DNA from: Macrosoma leucophasiata
Lineage: Eukaryota; Arthropoda; Insecta; Lepidoptera; Hedylidae
DNA: 64,000 nt
Direction: 5' to 3'
NCBI GenBank assembly: GCA_036365455.1
Contig: JAWQUS010000023.1
Location: forward strand, 2,852,001-2,916,000
Notes under the pieces: model-generated
What the model saw: only the letters and a program-made list of their open reading frames with translations
Database searches by the model: none
What the model was told of the DNA's origin: nothing
Made by a program: the position numbers and the translations under genes
In this document: in pieces, positions 40,141-51,135 of the stretch
Position numbering within the stretch: position 1 is the stretch's first letter
How the letters are laid out: every line of letters starts with the position of its first letter

Positions 40141-40764
40141 GGTCGACTGTGGTACATATTTGCAGTGGATTAATATAAAAAATAAATACTTATTTTTTTA
40201 AACTATATAGGTACCTATCACCATTAAGGTACCTATCAGTATGAGTAGACTTCCTAAACACAGTGTGACTCAAGATACCATAAGTAATTTTTGTGTTAAT
40301 CCTGAACGCTACGCAAGGCGTTTACGAAATCGATGGATGTAGCTACATATAATTTTTTCAAACTTCTGTCAGACAAATGTCACCTCAGTCTGCCCGGGAC
40401 CACGGAAGCTGAAAAGCGACCGAAACATCGGGTTGATTTTATAAATCATTTTAGTTTAATATACGCGAGATAAGTCCGTAAAAATAGTTTTATTTCAATG
40501 AGTGTAGCTCGCGAAAACCTAAGAACATATCGTATATAGGTGTTACTCAACTTTGGATGAAAACACTATTAGTAGTATTACCTAGGTGGCGAATCCTCCG
40601 AATAACAACACCACTTCGGATGACTTCGACGTACTATTTGTAAAGAGTGACATTTTATCCACGGATAAAATACATTTGCGGATGAGCTGCCACTCAAGTC
40701 TAGATTCTTGCCCAGTACGTGCAAATTAAAGAACGCACTTACTTCTGAGGTATTCTTCTAGCAC
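40141..40764. other. Unassigned; L scrap at the end
   Basis: GATTCTTGCCCAGTACGTGC (about 40704) is an element L scrap. No coding signal elsewhere. Confidence 0.4.
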
Positions 40765-41221
40765 TATAATATGAGTTCCCGTTCCCTTCGATCCTCAATG
40801 GTTTTGCGTTTGAGCACTCCCGTTCATTCAGTTCAATTCTACACCAAATCCTTCTCAGTTGAATCTGTACGCTTATGGAACGCATTGCCCTTTGCAATTA
40901 GACAAGCTCAGACTATTGTAGCATTTAAACATCAGGTTAAGTCTTTCTATTTATGTTCTCTACCTTAGTGTTGTGTACTTGTATCCTTCTTGCTTTTTTT
41001 ACTGTCGTTTTTGATGTCTGTCCTAGAACTAATAGTTTTAAGTTAATAACGCACACCCTACCTTTTTTTATGTTAAATATGTCCTGTTATCCTTTGGGTT
41101 GCCTGGAAGAAATCGCTCTTCTAGCGATAAGGCCGCCCATTGTAACATATGTGTTTGATATGTATTTTTTTTGTGAATTTTCTTTTGGTGTGCAATAAAG
41201 TGTTTTTATTATTATTATTAT
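40765..41221 (+). mobile_element. CR1-like LINE 3' end, second copy
   Basis: The last 65 codons read PVHSVQFYTKSFSVESVRLW, then NALPFAIRQAQTIVAFKHQV. They align with the C-terminus at 14712 (AVRLWNALP). The 3' region has ATCGCTCTTCTAGCGATAAG, a perfect 6-bp stem, then GGCCGCCCATTGT, and ends GTGCAATAAAGTG with (ATT)n. Confidence 0.8.
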
Positions 41222-41254
41222 ATGAGGTTCAAAACTTGCGTCTAAAGAGCTGAT

Positions 41255-41360
41255 AGCTCATTGCCATTACTCGCTTGGTGTTGCAAATGTTCATAGGTGA
41301 CGTTGACTGACTACTCTCCATTAGGTGGTCCATTTGCTTGTCTGTCAATCTTACGACATA
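41255..41360 (+). mobile_element. Element L 3' end
   Basis: TTGGTGTTGCAAATGTTCAT, AGGTGACGTTGAC and GTCCATTTGCTTGTCTGTCA. Confidence 0.65.
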
Positions 41361-41402
41361 AAAAAAAACAATTTGAAAAATTTCAAAATATACCTAGGTA
41401 TA

Positions 41403-42420
41403 GTGGAAAATGTTCATATCATTTTCTCAATTCGAATCTACACATATAATGCATTATTTTTTAGATATGAATTTTTATTTCAGAATACAAAGTGTGAAAG
41501 CAAAAACGCTCTATCTGTATTTAGAGCTGTAGTGTGTTAAAAAAGAATTTAATTTCCTTATCTCTTTCAAACAGCCCCAAACGGAACGTTTCAGGTGGTC
41601 ATTAATTAATTTCACAGTCGACCCGAGGCGAGTCCTCAACAATAATTGCTTTCGAATTACGGAGAAGCGATACACGCATGTAATTTTCATTATTTCCCAC
41701 TGATACAGTACAAGAGCCGGTTGATTTAATGAATTTTCATTGTCTCTTTTCAGGTGGCTTTATTTCCACGGAATATTTTTTACTCTCGTTGTTACATTTA
41801 ACCCAAGGTCTGGTTTTGATTTCCACATCAGACAAAGAGCTCCTCAGTTTTTTTTTTTAATTTTAGAATTTTTTTTGGAACACGTTTTGGTTTTTGGGAT
41901 TATCCAGTGGAAAATGTTCATAACGTTTTCTTAATTCCAATTAACATTTAAAAAAATACAGTACTTTTTTGGAAATATACCATCTGTTCAGGATTATTTT
42001 ATTACTAAGCTGAGTACCCTAGCTATAGATTGTGGAAAAAAACGACACGCTTTACCTCTATTTAGAAGTACAAAGTATCAAAAAAAATACAACGTCCCTA
42101 TCTCTTTCACACAGTACTAAATAAAACAGTTCAGGTGGTTATTAATTAATTTCACAGCCGGCCCGAGGCGAGTCCTCAACAATAATTGCTTTCGAATTAC
42201 GTCGAATTACGAAGAAGCGATACACGCACGTAATTTTCATTATTTCTGTACATTTCCCACTGATACACTGAAGCACTGAAGTACAAGTGCCGGTTGATTT
42301 AATGAATGTTCATGATCTCTTTTCAGATGGCTTTATTCCCACGGACTCTTTTATGTCTTCGTTGATGCAAGCAAATTTCATAAGCCAATGTCCGAGTTAA
42401 TTTTCACGTGAGACGCTTTC
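41403..42420 (+). repeat. Half-kilobase tandem duplication
   Basis: Unit 1 starts GTGGAAAATGTTCATATCAT (41403), unit 2 GTGGAAAATGTTCATAACGT (41909). Both contain TATTTAGA, TATCTCTTTCA, AGGTGGT(C/T)ATTAATTAATTTC, GAGGCGAGTCCTCAACAATA, ATTGCTTTCGAATTACG and GCCGGTTGATTTAATGAAT. Period 505-540 bp through indels. Not assignable to a transposon. Confidence 0.75.
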
Positions 42421-42606
42421 ATTTTTTATTTTTTTTAGGTCGACTATTTTGTAGCTTTTGAGAATATATAATGGGATATTCTCATGAGTTTTGAGGCCAT
42501 CTTTAAACAAAAACTGATTCTTGGAAACATTGCCGCAAAATGTCACAATTATTATTTATCATAGTGTTCTTTGATGATATTGATAATTCATTAGAAGTAT
42601 TTTTTC

Positions 42607-42877
42607 ACTGGTGGTAGAGCTCGCGGGCGTAGGCACCACCGCATTACCTAATATACTTGCCGCTAAATGGTAGTGTTCAGCACCATCGTGTTCCGGTCAG
42701 GTGGTAATATACGGCTCTGTAATTTCCGGCACAGAGGCATAACACCTTAGGCCTCAGGAGTGGCAACGCATCTGCATTTTGACCTTGGTCTTTGTGTGGG
42801 TGTCTATAGGCTACAGTCATCACTTAACATCAATGTGAACTGCATGCTTGTTTGCCACTTCCATAACATAAAAAAAT
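42607..42877 (+). mobile_element. SINE A copy lacking one GAGCTC arm
   Basis: ACTGGTGGTAGAGCTCGCGG: the 14 bp between the two GAGCTC repeats of the 5' hairpin are deleted, as expected of slippage between direct repeats. Otherwise complete. Confidence 0.9.
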
Positions 42878-42900
42878 ATTTTGAAAGAAAAATGGAAAGT

Positions 42901-43823
42901 AAAGGAGAATGACCAATTTCGTATGGGAGTTCGCTCTACTTGCGTCTCGTCGGGATTACTCGCAAAATATTGGCAAAATCTTAAGAAATGCGTGCGCAAA
43001 AAAGAAAAAAGGTATTAATAGGAGTTTTTAAAAAACTGCATTACGAACTTTTGGTTATTTTGAGGTTAAGTTTTGTGTGTTGTACCTGCCAGAGGTTACT
43101 AAAATAAGCGAAGACTATTTTAAAGTATTATGTAGCATCTTAGCTGTTTTACTTACATTAAGTAGGTATTATAGTTTAACCGCATGGCGTAGTCATGATT
43201 CTTCTCCGGGTAGAAGTAATACCAGACAAATAATAAATACTTAACAATTAATAAATAAATACCTGGTTTTCATGTGGGTGTTTTTATGCTATATATTCAC
43301 TTACCATCAATGTAAACTGTTTTTCTATTTGCCGCTTCATGATAATAAAAAGTGAGACATTTATATGATGAATTTGAGCTAAGTCAAAACTAAGGTACTG
43401 TTCAAATTATATCCACTCGATACCTAGTGATTATACAAGACAAATAGTAGACATGAATAATCTATTCTGTTGAATATCGTAGACAAATAGTAGACATGAA
43501 TGATCTATTCCATTGAATATCGATAATAAAGCAATCGATCGTTGAAATCGATTTTATTTCGACGAAATTATAAAGGTCCTAAAATTACCAGTGTCCAAAG
43601 CAAAAAAGTAAATAATGCAATGGTGTTGACATTGGCAGCTTGGTTATTGGTCTGTGATTGGCAGTTCACTGCAAAATAATTTATTAACTATTAAGAAATA
43701 TCTTGTAAATCCCCATTCGTTTTAACGTGAAAAAAATGTGAGTGAAATCTAAAATTCAAAAAACAATTTTCTACATACAAGTTGTTAAGACGCCAATCAG
43801 GGCGACTTTGGTCATTCTCCTTT
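42901..43823. mobile_element. 923-bp element with perfect 16-bp inverted ends
   Basis: AAAGGAGAATGACCAA at 42901-42916 is the exact inverse of 43808-43823. No transposase frame. Inside are a SINE A scrap (about 43262-43350) and a tandem pair of about 45 bp (AGACAAATAGTAGACATGAA at 43438 and 43482). The target duplication is unclear. Confidence 0.65.
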
Positions 43824-44291
43824 GACTTCAGGCGGGGCTTGAACCCGCTACCACAATCAATCGCAACCCAAAATCATCCTCATCCTCACGGACTAAAAAC
43901 ATACCGAATATAGATATCTACACGTAGATAAAGACAGACTTCATCTATTTGTTTCTGTTACCTTCGTAATGTTTTCGTTGTTAATTGCAAGTCCAGTCTC
44001 CCGGAAACTCCAGATAAGCGGTTAAATCATTGGGAAATGTTGCAGAAAGAGATAGACAATTAGGATTATTTTTTGTGAGAACGTGACAGACGATCTGACC
44101 TTCGTCATATGTGTGGGTTATTTTCGGGTAGGATTGCACGAGGTAATTTATATCCTACTAGTGGCTCGCCCCGGCTTTGCACGGGTGCAATGAATGTGAT
44201 ATAGCCCATATCAATCAGTGAAGATTATCTAATGGTAACGATTTTTTAGAATCGGTAGCGCATTTTGTTATAAGTCTTATAAACATACATT
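43824..44291. other. Mostly unassigned; B-box and Helitron-like scraps
   Basis: GGGGCTTGAACCCGCTACCA (43834) is tRNA-like debris. CTACTAGTGGCTCGCCCCGG (44156) is the inverted end of element G. Confidence 0.4.
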
Positions 44292-44700
44292 AAAAAAAAC
44301 CGGTCAAGTGCGTGTCGAGCCACGCGCAATGGAGTTCCGTAGTTCTTAGGTTTTATTAATGTAATGAAATAAAATATATAAATATTTTCGAGAAAATTTC
44401 GAGTTTTACTATCGGAAAATGATATTAGCACATCCCTAACATTTTTGAAAGACCTATCCAACAATATCCCACACTATATAGAAAACGGAAAAATCAAAAA
44501 AATTAGTTATATGTAGGGGAGTTCATTATTTTTTTTTTAATGTTTTTTATTATACCACTTTGTCGGCGTGATTAAAGTGTATACTTGTGCCAAATTTCAA
44601 GTCTCTAGTATCTACAGTTTTTGCGCTAAACCGCGGACGGACAGACAGACAGACATGGCGAAACTATAAGGGTTCCTTATTTACTACGGATCCCTTAAAA
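44292..44700. repeat. Repeat I copy
   Basis: AAAACCGGTCAAGTGCGTGT at one end and TAAGGGTTCCTTATTTACTA at the other, with (GACA)n near 44640. Related to 54042-54686. Confidence 0.55.
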
Positions 44701-44840
44701 GTATCTCTTTAGTCATAACAAAGATTCAAAGTTATATTTCCCAGAGAGAATTCAAAGTTTTGGTTCCAGCAGTTGCGACGAAACTTGTACGGAGCGTTTC
44801 AGTTTGCAACATTTGGCCGCCGAAATGAATAACCGTTAAG
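44701..44840. repeat. Direct repeat, left copy (pairs with 45697-45840)
   Basis: CCAGCAGTTGCGACGAAACT, CGGAGCG, CAGTTTGCAACATTTGG and CGCCGAAATGAATAACCGTT are shared with 45697-45840, 996 bp away. The sequence between holds element G, RTE-1 and K pieces. Confidence 0.75.
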
Positions 44841-44885
44841 AATTGACGGAAATGTAGCATCTGGATTGGGACTATCCCTACTTCC

Positions 44886-45062
44886 CTACTTAATATTATA
44901 AATGCAAAAGTTACTCTGTCTGTCTGTCTGTTACCTTTTCACGCCCAAACGACTGAACCGATTTTAATGAAATTTGGTACAGCGATAGAGTTGACTTTGA
45001 GAAAGGACATAAACTACTTTTTAAACGACATCCACGCGGGCGAAGCCGCGGACAATAGCTAG
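44886..45062 (+). mobile_element. Helitron-like element G
   Basis: ACTTAATATTATAAATGCAA, (CTGT)n, GACTGAACCGATTTTAATGA, GGCGAAGCCGCGGACAATAG and an end of CTAG before T. Confidence 0.55.
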
Positions 45063-45108
45063 TCAATTATATTATAGATTCCTTTAAAAGTTGAAAGTAA
45101 AGTTACTT

Positions 45109-45258
45109 GTCAGGTAAAAAGTCTTAGGAATCGGCGTGCATGTATGAAGAGAATAATGAATGTGGTAGAAGTACGGTACGTGTGTCAGTACCGGAATATC
45201 TGGCGCTTTACAGTCTCTGCCTACCCCGTAAAGGACTTGGCGTGAGGATACATATAAA
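45109..45258 (+). mobile_element. RTE-1 LINE 3' end
   Basis: GGAATCGGCGTGCATGTATG to GGCGTGAGGATACATATA. Confidence 0.75.
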
Positions 45259-45294
45259 GTTATCATTAACTGCTTACTAACAAATACATGTACA

Positions 45295-45480
45295 GTGCTC
45301 AACAATAAATATTGCATATACATATTATAGACTTCGGCTTATTTCGGGTCTGTAGAGCGTTACCTCTTTCACACCGTACCTATTTGGCCTTTGTCGACCA
45401 TTTTGATCAAGTTTTACCAACCATACCATACCAGGCTATCAGTGCTTACGTAGGCAGTATGCAATAGAGATGACGCTCAT
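45295..45480. repeat. Repeat K copy 2
   Basis: GCTCAACAATAAATATTGCA to GTAGGCAGTATGCAATAGAG, as at 27.66-27.85 kb. Confidence 0.7.
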
Positions 45481-45499
45481 TTCCATTACTTGGTCTATA

Positions 45500-45610
45500 T
45501 AACTTCTTCTTGGTCTCCCTCTGCTTCTCTTTCCTTCAATTTTCCCTTCAATGATTGTCATGTTGTAATCGTCATGGCGCACTAGATAGCCCAGCATTCT
45601 GCCCCGCCTG
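45500..45610 (-). pseudogene. RTE-like reverse transcriptase scrap
   Basis: The minus strand reads RRGRMLGYLVRHDDYNMTII, then EGKIEGKRSRGRPR, the typical closing stretch of an RTE-group reverse transcriptase. Confidence 0.7.
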
Positions 45611-45696
45611 TTTACTTAAACTGGCCCTCTAATACCAATAAAATTCCGATTCCGAATTTAAAATAAATGAAAGAATCTCCTCTCAAATTCAAAAAA

Positions 45697-45840
45697 GTAT
45701 CTCTTCAGTAATAACAAATATTAAAAGTTACAATTCCCAAAAAGAATTCAAAGTTTTGCCTCCAGCAGTTGCGACGAAACTTGCGCGGAGCGCTTCAGTT
45801 TGCAACATTTGGTCGCCGAAATGAATAACCGTTAAGAATT
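45697..45840. repeat. Direct repeat, right copy
   Basis: Matches 44701-44840, with GTTTTGCCTCCAGCAGTTGC and GAATAACCGTTAAGAATT. Confidence 0.75.
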
Positions 45841-45898
45841 TCCTCCGAATGAAACGTTTGGTTTGATACAGTTGATTATTTGATACTTAAATAAAATT

Positions 45899-46249
45899 TG
45901 AGGCTTTGTGTGAATGATAGTATCGGTGTAAAAATGAAAAAAGGCATGCTCCGATGGTTCGGGCATATAGAAAGAATGTCGAATGAGCGAATGACTAAAC
46001 AGATATACAATGCGAATGTGGATGGCTGCAGAAGCCCAGGAAGACCAAGACTGACCTACCATGACCAAATAGGTCGAGTTCTGTCTGATGGTGGGATCAA
46101 AAGTCTTAGGAATCGGCGTGCATGTATGAAGAGAAAGATGAAAGTAGACGAGGCACGAGAGGTTTGTCAGAACCGGGATATCTGGCGCTCTACACTCTCT
46201 GCCTACCCCGTTAGGGAGGGACCTGGCGTGTAGATACATACATACATAA
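45899..46249 (+). pseudogene. RTE-1 LINE C-terminus, best copy
   Basis: The 111-codon frame (45898-46233) reads GMLRWFGHIERMSNERMTKQ, IYNANVDGCRSPGRPRLTYH, DQIGRVLSDGGIKSLRNRRA and RDIWRSTLSAYPVREGPGV. All RTE-1 C-terminal blocks are in one frame, so it is the least decayed copy. The 3' end is GTGTAGATACATACATACAT. The palm and the endonuclease are missing. Confidence 0.85.
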
Positions 46250-46352
46250 ATAAAATTTACACTCGTATTAAAATTCTCCTCATAGTAGGTAATTTCTAAG
46301 CTATATCGTTGACAGATATACTATTAGTTATAATACACCTATTCTATCAAAG

Positions 46353-46545
46353 TTTTTTTTAATGTATCGGAGGCGCTAAACAAGCTTGCAGTTCACATTG
46401 ATGTTAAGTGATGACTGCAGCCAACAGACACCCACAGAAACACCTGAGGGTAGCATCTGAATTTTGAAATTCAGATGCTACCTGACACCTTAGATATTAT
46501 GTCTCTGTGATAGTTAGGTATATCACATATAACATTTAAGGTGTC
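46353..46545 (-). mobile_element. SINE A relative, degenerate
   Basis: T-run, AAGCTTGCAGTTCACATTGA, ATGACTGCAGCC, then divergence at a local hairpin (46449-46482). Confidence 0.65.
46449..46482. repeat. Perfect hairpin, 16-bp arms, 2-nt loop
   Basis: GGTAGCATCTGAATTT (46449-46464), loop TG, and its exact inverse (46467-46482). It sits inside a SINE A relative whose family lacks it, so it arose locally by inverted duplication of the CAGATGC block. Confidence 0.9.
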
Positions 46546-46946
46546 AGGGGTGATGTAGCTATGAACAGGGGGGACATAATTGTGTCCAGTTGGTAATTAC
46601 AAGTCTACAGATAGGTGTTGCAAGTTACATTATTAAGAATTTCGGTCTCCTTGTCATGAATGAAAACTGAATGCCTGTCTTCCACATTCGTGATAATAAC
46701 AAAAATATGAACAATCGATTCTCACGGACAAATAATACGAACAAAACCAGCTAGATGACGGGTGGAGTGGTTTTTATTACAACGGAATAAAGACAGACTT
46801 TTCGGTTCAGGAAGTTGTTTAGACACAAATACAAATACTAGTGACTGCGATTCGTAACAAGTGACATGCGGAAAGCGGAAAACGTTTAATCGGCTGCTAA
46901 ATGGTAATTTCGGAGAGTATAATGCAGTTGTTCTATGCAGTTTTTT
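46546..46946. other. Unassigned sequence
   Basis: Nothing recognised. Confidence 0.4.
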
Positions 46947-47227
46947 ACTGATGGTAGAGCTACAGTGACGGAGCTCGAGGGCATAAGCACCACCGCATTA
47001 ATATACTTGCCGCTAAGTGGTAGTGTTCAGCACTATCGTGTTTCGGTTAGGTGGTAATGTACGGTCTTGTAATTTCCGGCACAGAGGCATAACACCTTAG
47101 GCCTCAGGAGTGATAACGCATCTGCATTTTGACCTTGGTCTTCGTGTAAGTGTCTATAGGCTGCAGTCATCACTTAACATCAATGTGAACTGCATGCTTG
47201 TTTGCCACTTCCACTACATAAAAAAAA
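46947..47227 (+). mobile_element. SINE A copy, full length
   Basis: ACTGATGGTAGAGCTACAG to CCACTACATAAAAAAA. Confidence 0.9.
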
Positions 47228-47461
47228 GTTTGTTGCCCAATTACGCTAAAGCAGTAGGGTAGGAGTAGTAGACGGATTTCGATGAAATTTTGCACGTAAG
47301 TAAAGAAAATATGGTCGTACACATAAGATTTAGGTAAGTCACATTTCACCCGTGCAAAGTAGGTGCAGACCACTGGTAATTAATAATAGCGTGATATTTA
47401 TTTATTTTAAGAAGAGAGAGAGGAGAGATAAATTGAGAAAGAGATTCATAAATAATAATAA

Positions 47462-47637
47462 GCTATTGCCCGCGGCTTCGCCCGCGTGGATGTCGTTTTA
47501 TAACCCTGATTTTCTCTACTATAAACCTCACGGAGCCCGAGACCTTTCCAACGAATGCAAAACCGTGGAAATCGGTTCTTGCGTTCTGGAGTTATAGCGT
47601 CAGGCAGGAAAACCCGACTTATTTTTATATTATAGAT
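47462..47637 (-). mobile_element. Helitron-like element
   Basis: Minus strand A|TCTATAATATAAAAATAA to GCGAAGCCGCGGGCAATAGC; the CTAG end is altered to CTTA. Core GGAAATCGGTTCTTGCG on the plus strand. Confidence 0.55.
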
Positions 47638-47800
47638 AGATATCAATTTTCTCGCCAATTCTCACATCTTGTACCAGGCCACCAGGAGCGGTATGGAAGC
47701 AGATTCGTCCACGCGAACGCTCCCACTCACAATCCATTAGACGCGACACTGTCGAACGGGTGAACTGAAACGATCCGAGGGCGACTTCGGAAAAATAGAG

Positions 47801-48690
47801 GAGCGTTTTGTACGGGTATTAACTGTGACGCGGTTACCGGACTATGACTTTCTACAGTTGAATTGTTTGCCTGTTATGTTGCCCTAGTACTTTTGGATCT
47901 AAATAAGCTTAGATTGTACGTTTTAAAAGTAGGAAATCGTATATCTGACTGACTCAATATGATCATCGTTGCTGTGCGCAATGCGTGCAGGCAAATATAC
48001 TCCTTGGAAGAAAATCCTGGAGCGTTTTGTACGGGTATTAACTGTGACGCGGTTACCGGACTATGACTTTCTACAGTTGAATTGTTTGCCTGTTATGTTG
48101 CCCTAGTACTTTTGGATCTAAATAAGCTTAGATTGTACATTTTAAAAGTAGGAAATCGTATATCTGACTGACTCAATGATCATCGTTGCTGTGCGCAGAG
48201 AGTGCAGGCAATTAATTATACTCCTTGGAAGAAAATCCTGGAGCGTTTTGTACGGGTATTAACTGTGACGCGGTTACCGGACTATGACTTTCTACAGTTG
48301 AATTGTTTGCCTGTTATGTTGCCCTAGTACTTTTGGATCTAAATAAGCTTAGATTGTACGTTTTAAAAGTAGGAAATCGTATATCTGACTGACTCAATAT
48401 GATCATCGTTGCTGTGCGCAATGCGTGCAGGCAAATATACTCCTTGGAAGAAAATCCTGGAGCGTTTTGTACGGGTATTAACTGTGACGCGGTTACCGGA
48501 CTATGACTTTCTACAGTTGAATTGTTTGCCTGTTATGTTGCCCTAGTACTTTTGGATCTAAATAAGCTTAGATTGTACGTTTTAAAAGTAGGAAATAAAA
48601 TATATATATATGACTGACTCAATGATCATCGGTGCTGTGCGCAAACCGCGCAGGTAAATATACTCCTTGGAATAAAATCCTATGCGCTTT
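47801..48690 (+). repeat. Tandem array, four units of 219-221 bp
   Basis: Units start at 47801, 48020, 48241 and 48460 with GAGCGTTTTGTACGGGTATT. Units 1 and 3 are identical over all 219 bp. Unit 2 has GTACATTTT and CGCAGAGAGTGCAGGCAATT variants, and unit 4 diverges in its last third. The pattern A-B-A-B' shows that a two-unit block was duplicated. Unit length is longer than a nucleosome repeat; no coding signal. Confidence 0.95.
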
Positions 48691-49567
48691 ATCTATGCAA
48701 TCCAAAAAAGCAAGCAAGCACATATCCGTGTCCCGCCGAATAGTTTCCACTTAAAAACTGGGAACTATTTGGTGCAGCCGTGGGATCTTGTTTTTTAACT
48801 TTTCTACTTTACTTTTTTTTAATTTAAGATTATTTTTGTCAACCATTTTTTATAAATTTCAATGTTTTTTTGTATTTAATATTTTTAAATGTTTATTTTT
48901 TTTTGTATTATTTTTTTATGCAGTACCTCTAATGTGTACCAGTAATTCTAATGTGGGTTGCACCAATAAATGTATTTTTTTTTTTTATTTCATTTCTTTC
49001 TTAATAATATCATTATGTACGCCTATATTTTGATTATTAATGTAAGGTAAGTTAGTTGCCACTGTTTTCAATAAATCATGCTTCAATTTAGCAAGCCTGT
49101 TTATTTAGGACCCTTCTAACTATAGTACACTTACACCCGCGGCCTGTAAGCCTTTAAGTTTATAAACACAACGGAGTAGGAGTTGATAGGTGACTCTACG
49201 AACTTAACGCGTACAGGTGTTATTAATTTTAGTTTTAAACAAACTGTTGCATATTATAATTGCCGTTGTTTGGTAATGTACAACAGCATATGTACAAGCT
49301 CAGCTCCTATGTCTGTGATCCATAGGTTGCTTGCTGGTGCTTCAATTCCTAAGGTTTTGTCTACAAGGAGTTTCTGCTATACGTAGGTACACACGCACAG
49401 ACATTAATCGAAGAATATGGGAGTTACGTGTTCACGGTGGTGCGCGGCGTGGGTGACTCGCGATGGGTGAAAGTTATGGAATTTTGAGATTTGAGAATAC
49501 GCGAGGTTACCCGACGTTACTCACGAACGACGGGCAAGTTAGTTCTGAACCTTAGTGAATTAAAAAT
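48691..49567. other. Unassigned; AT-rich then mixed
   Basis: ATAGTTTCC and GGGAACTAT near 48742-48769 form a small hairpin. AATAAATG followed by a T-run near 48966 may be a retroposed end. 49080-49560 has no recognised repeat and a GC-richer patch at 49420-49550. Confidence 0.4.
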
Positions 49568-49663
49568 AGGCGACAGGTATAGGCCCATTTGGGCTTGTAC
49601 TTTGACAGAGGGGAAAGCCTGCGTATGGCTACTCCCCTCCGGTGTTGCTCTATGCTAGCAACA
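49568..49663. mobile_element. Partial copy of the 8-bp-duplication MITE
   Basis: GGCGACAGGTATAGGCCCAT to GTGTTGCTCTATG: one inverted end and about 95 bp. Confidence 0.8.
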
Positions 49664-49735
49664 CACAACACTGTTGTGGACGTCTTTGGTTAGGCTTTGT
49701 CCAGCTGTGGAGGTCTTTGCTGGAGTGATAATAAA
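49664..49735 (+). mobile_element. RTE-like 3' end scrap
   Basis: GGACGTCTTTGGTTAGGCTT and GTCCAGCTGTGGAGGTCTTT, close to 55748-55825. Confidence 0.5.
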
Positions 49736-49911
49736 AGTAAAGTAATTGGTTTTTATAAGATATTTGTTGTGATTGCTATAGATAGTCACAATAAAATGTT
49801 TGTTTTCCAATTAAAAAAAGCTAGCAAGTATTTGCTTATAAGATTAAAGAGTAAGACCGATAATTTGTGTAAGTATATTAATGCACGTGTGTGTGTTTGC
49901 TTCCTCGGTAG

Positions 49912-50197
49912 CCTAGTGTAGCAGGCTACTACTACTACGCTGAGGTCCTGGATTCGATTGCCGGGTAGGGGGATGTCAGATATAAAGGTGTAAAGTCCTT
50001 TATCTCTGGTTCTATCGGGATTTTGCCATTTCTTGGAAATTTCCCAGTACCTCGAAGTTTGGTTATGTGCCCGGAGATGTCAGCAGGCAAAAACGTAACC
50101 AGCGAATCGTGGGTGTTTGCATGTATGCTTGAATGTATGCATTTACTGCACTGCCTACCCTTTCGAGGATCCTACAGGCGTGAAGTTACGTTTTTTT
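49912..50197 (+). mobile_element. SINE B copy, plus strand
   Basis: CCTCGGTAGCCTAGTGTAGC (A box), GGTCCTGGATTCGATTGCCG (B box), body and CAGGCGTGAAGTTACG end followed by T and GT-rich sequence. Confidence 0.85.
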
Positions 50198-50591
50198 GTG
50201 TGTGCGTGTGTTTGTTTGCGTGTGCTTGCATGTGCGTGTGATAGATAGAAGCATCTCGCTTTTAAATCGCAATGAACACTTCCATTTAAATATTACAAAA
50301 GCAGATTTGATAGACTAAGCCATATTTAAATTCAGTTTCAGCTCCTTCATTTTTCCTAGCGTCTTTGTTAAGCGACGAGACATTACAGTGATGTCTCCAC
50401 CAAATTGGTATAGTAGGGAATGGAACTTCGTATATGATTTTAAAGTCGTTGTTCATGCATTTTTAAAAAATATAAAGATTTTCAGAGTTCAGAATCTTTT
50501 TACGAATTTCGCCTTACTACCAATAACTCGTTTTAACAAATATCTCGTCCAATTTATGATCCGAAGTAGGTATAGGGTTTCCACCACCCCA
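50198..50591. other. Unassigned; (GTGTGC)n near 50.20 kb
   Basis: A GT-rich microsatellite follows the SINE B end, then AT-rich sequence without signals. Confidence 0.4.
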
Positions 50592-50829
50592 TTATCTTAT
50601 CTATCTGATGCCAAATGGTAGGGTTCATCTAACCCGAGCACTATCGTGTTCCGGTTAGATGGTAATTAATGTATGGCCCAGTAATAACTATCACAGAAAC
50701 AAAACAACTCTGCTCTCAGGGATGGCAACGCATATGCATTTTGACCTCTGGTTTTAGTGAAGGTGTATATAGGATGCAGTCGTCACTTAACATCAACGTG
50801 AGCTGTTGCTCGCCACCTCACATACATAA
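50592..50829 (+). mobile_element. SINE A relative, second subfamily
   Basis: GGCCCAGTAATAACTATCAC, GGGATGGCAACGCATATGCA to CGCCACCTCACATACATAAA. Confidence 0.7.
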
Positions 50830-51135
50830 AAATAAAAAATAACACAATTATAAACATATAAAGAAATAAATTTATTACAGCTTACTTCTTCAAAGAAGCA
50901 CAGACGTGATTTTTTGTTTATTTTTAAAATATTATTATAACGTCACGTCTTTTTTATTTCTCAAGTATCCTACACAACGGATACGACACCCATCACTAGT
51001 GTCTCGTAGCCTCGAGTCCTGTCGAGGACAATCGTCAGATATATTACTTTTTACTGTCCGACATTTCATTTTTATTCGGTAGACCTTCTAGTTAAAGTTG
51101 ATGCAAGTTATAAGAGACTGCGGAAAACTTCAAAC
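50830..51135. other. Unassigned sequence
   Basis: AT-rich; nothing recognised. Confidence 0.4.

Noticed and set aside
47801..48690. CRISPR-like array
   Set aside because: Units are 219 bp with no repeat-spacer pattern, in a eukaryotic genome; it is a plain tandem repeat.
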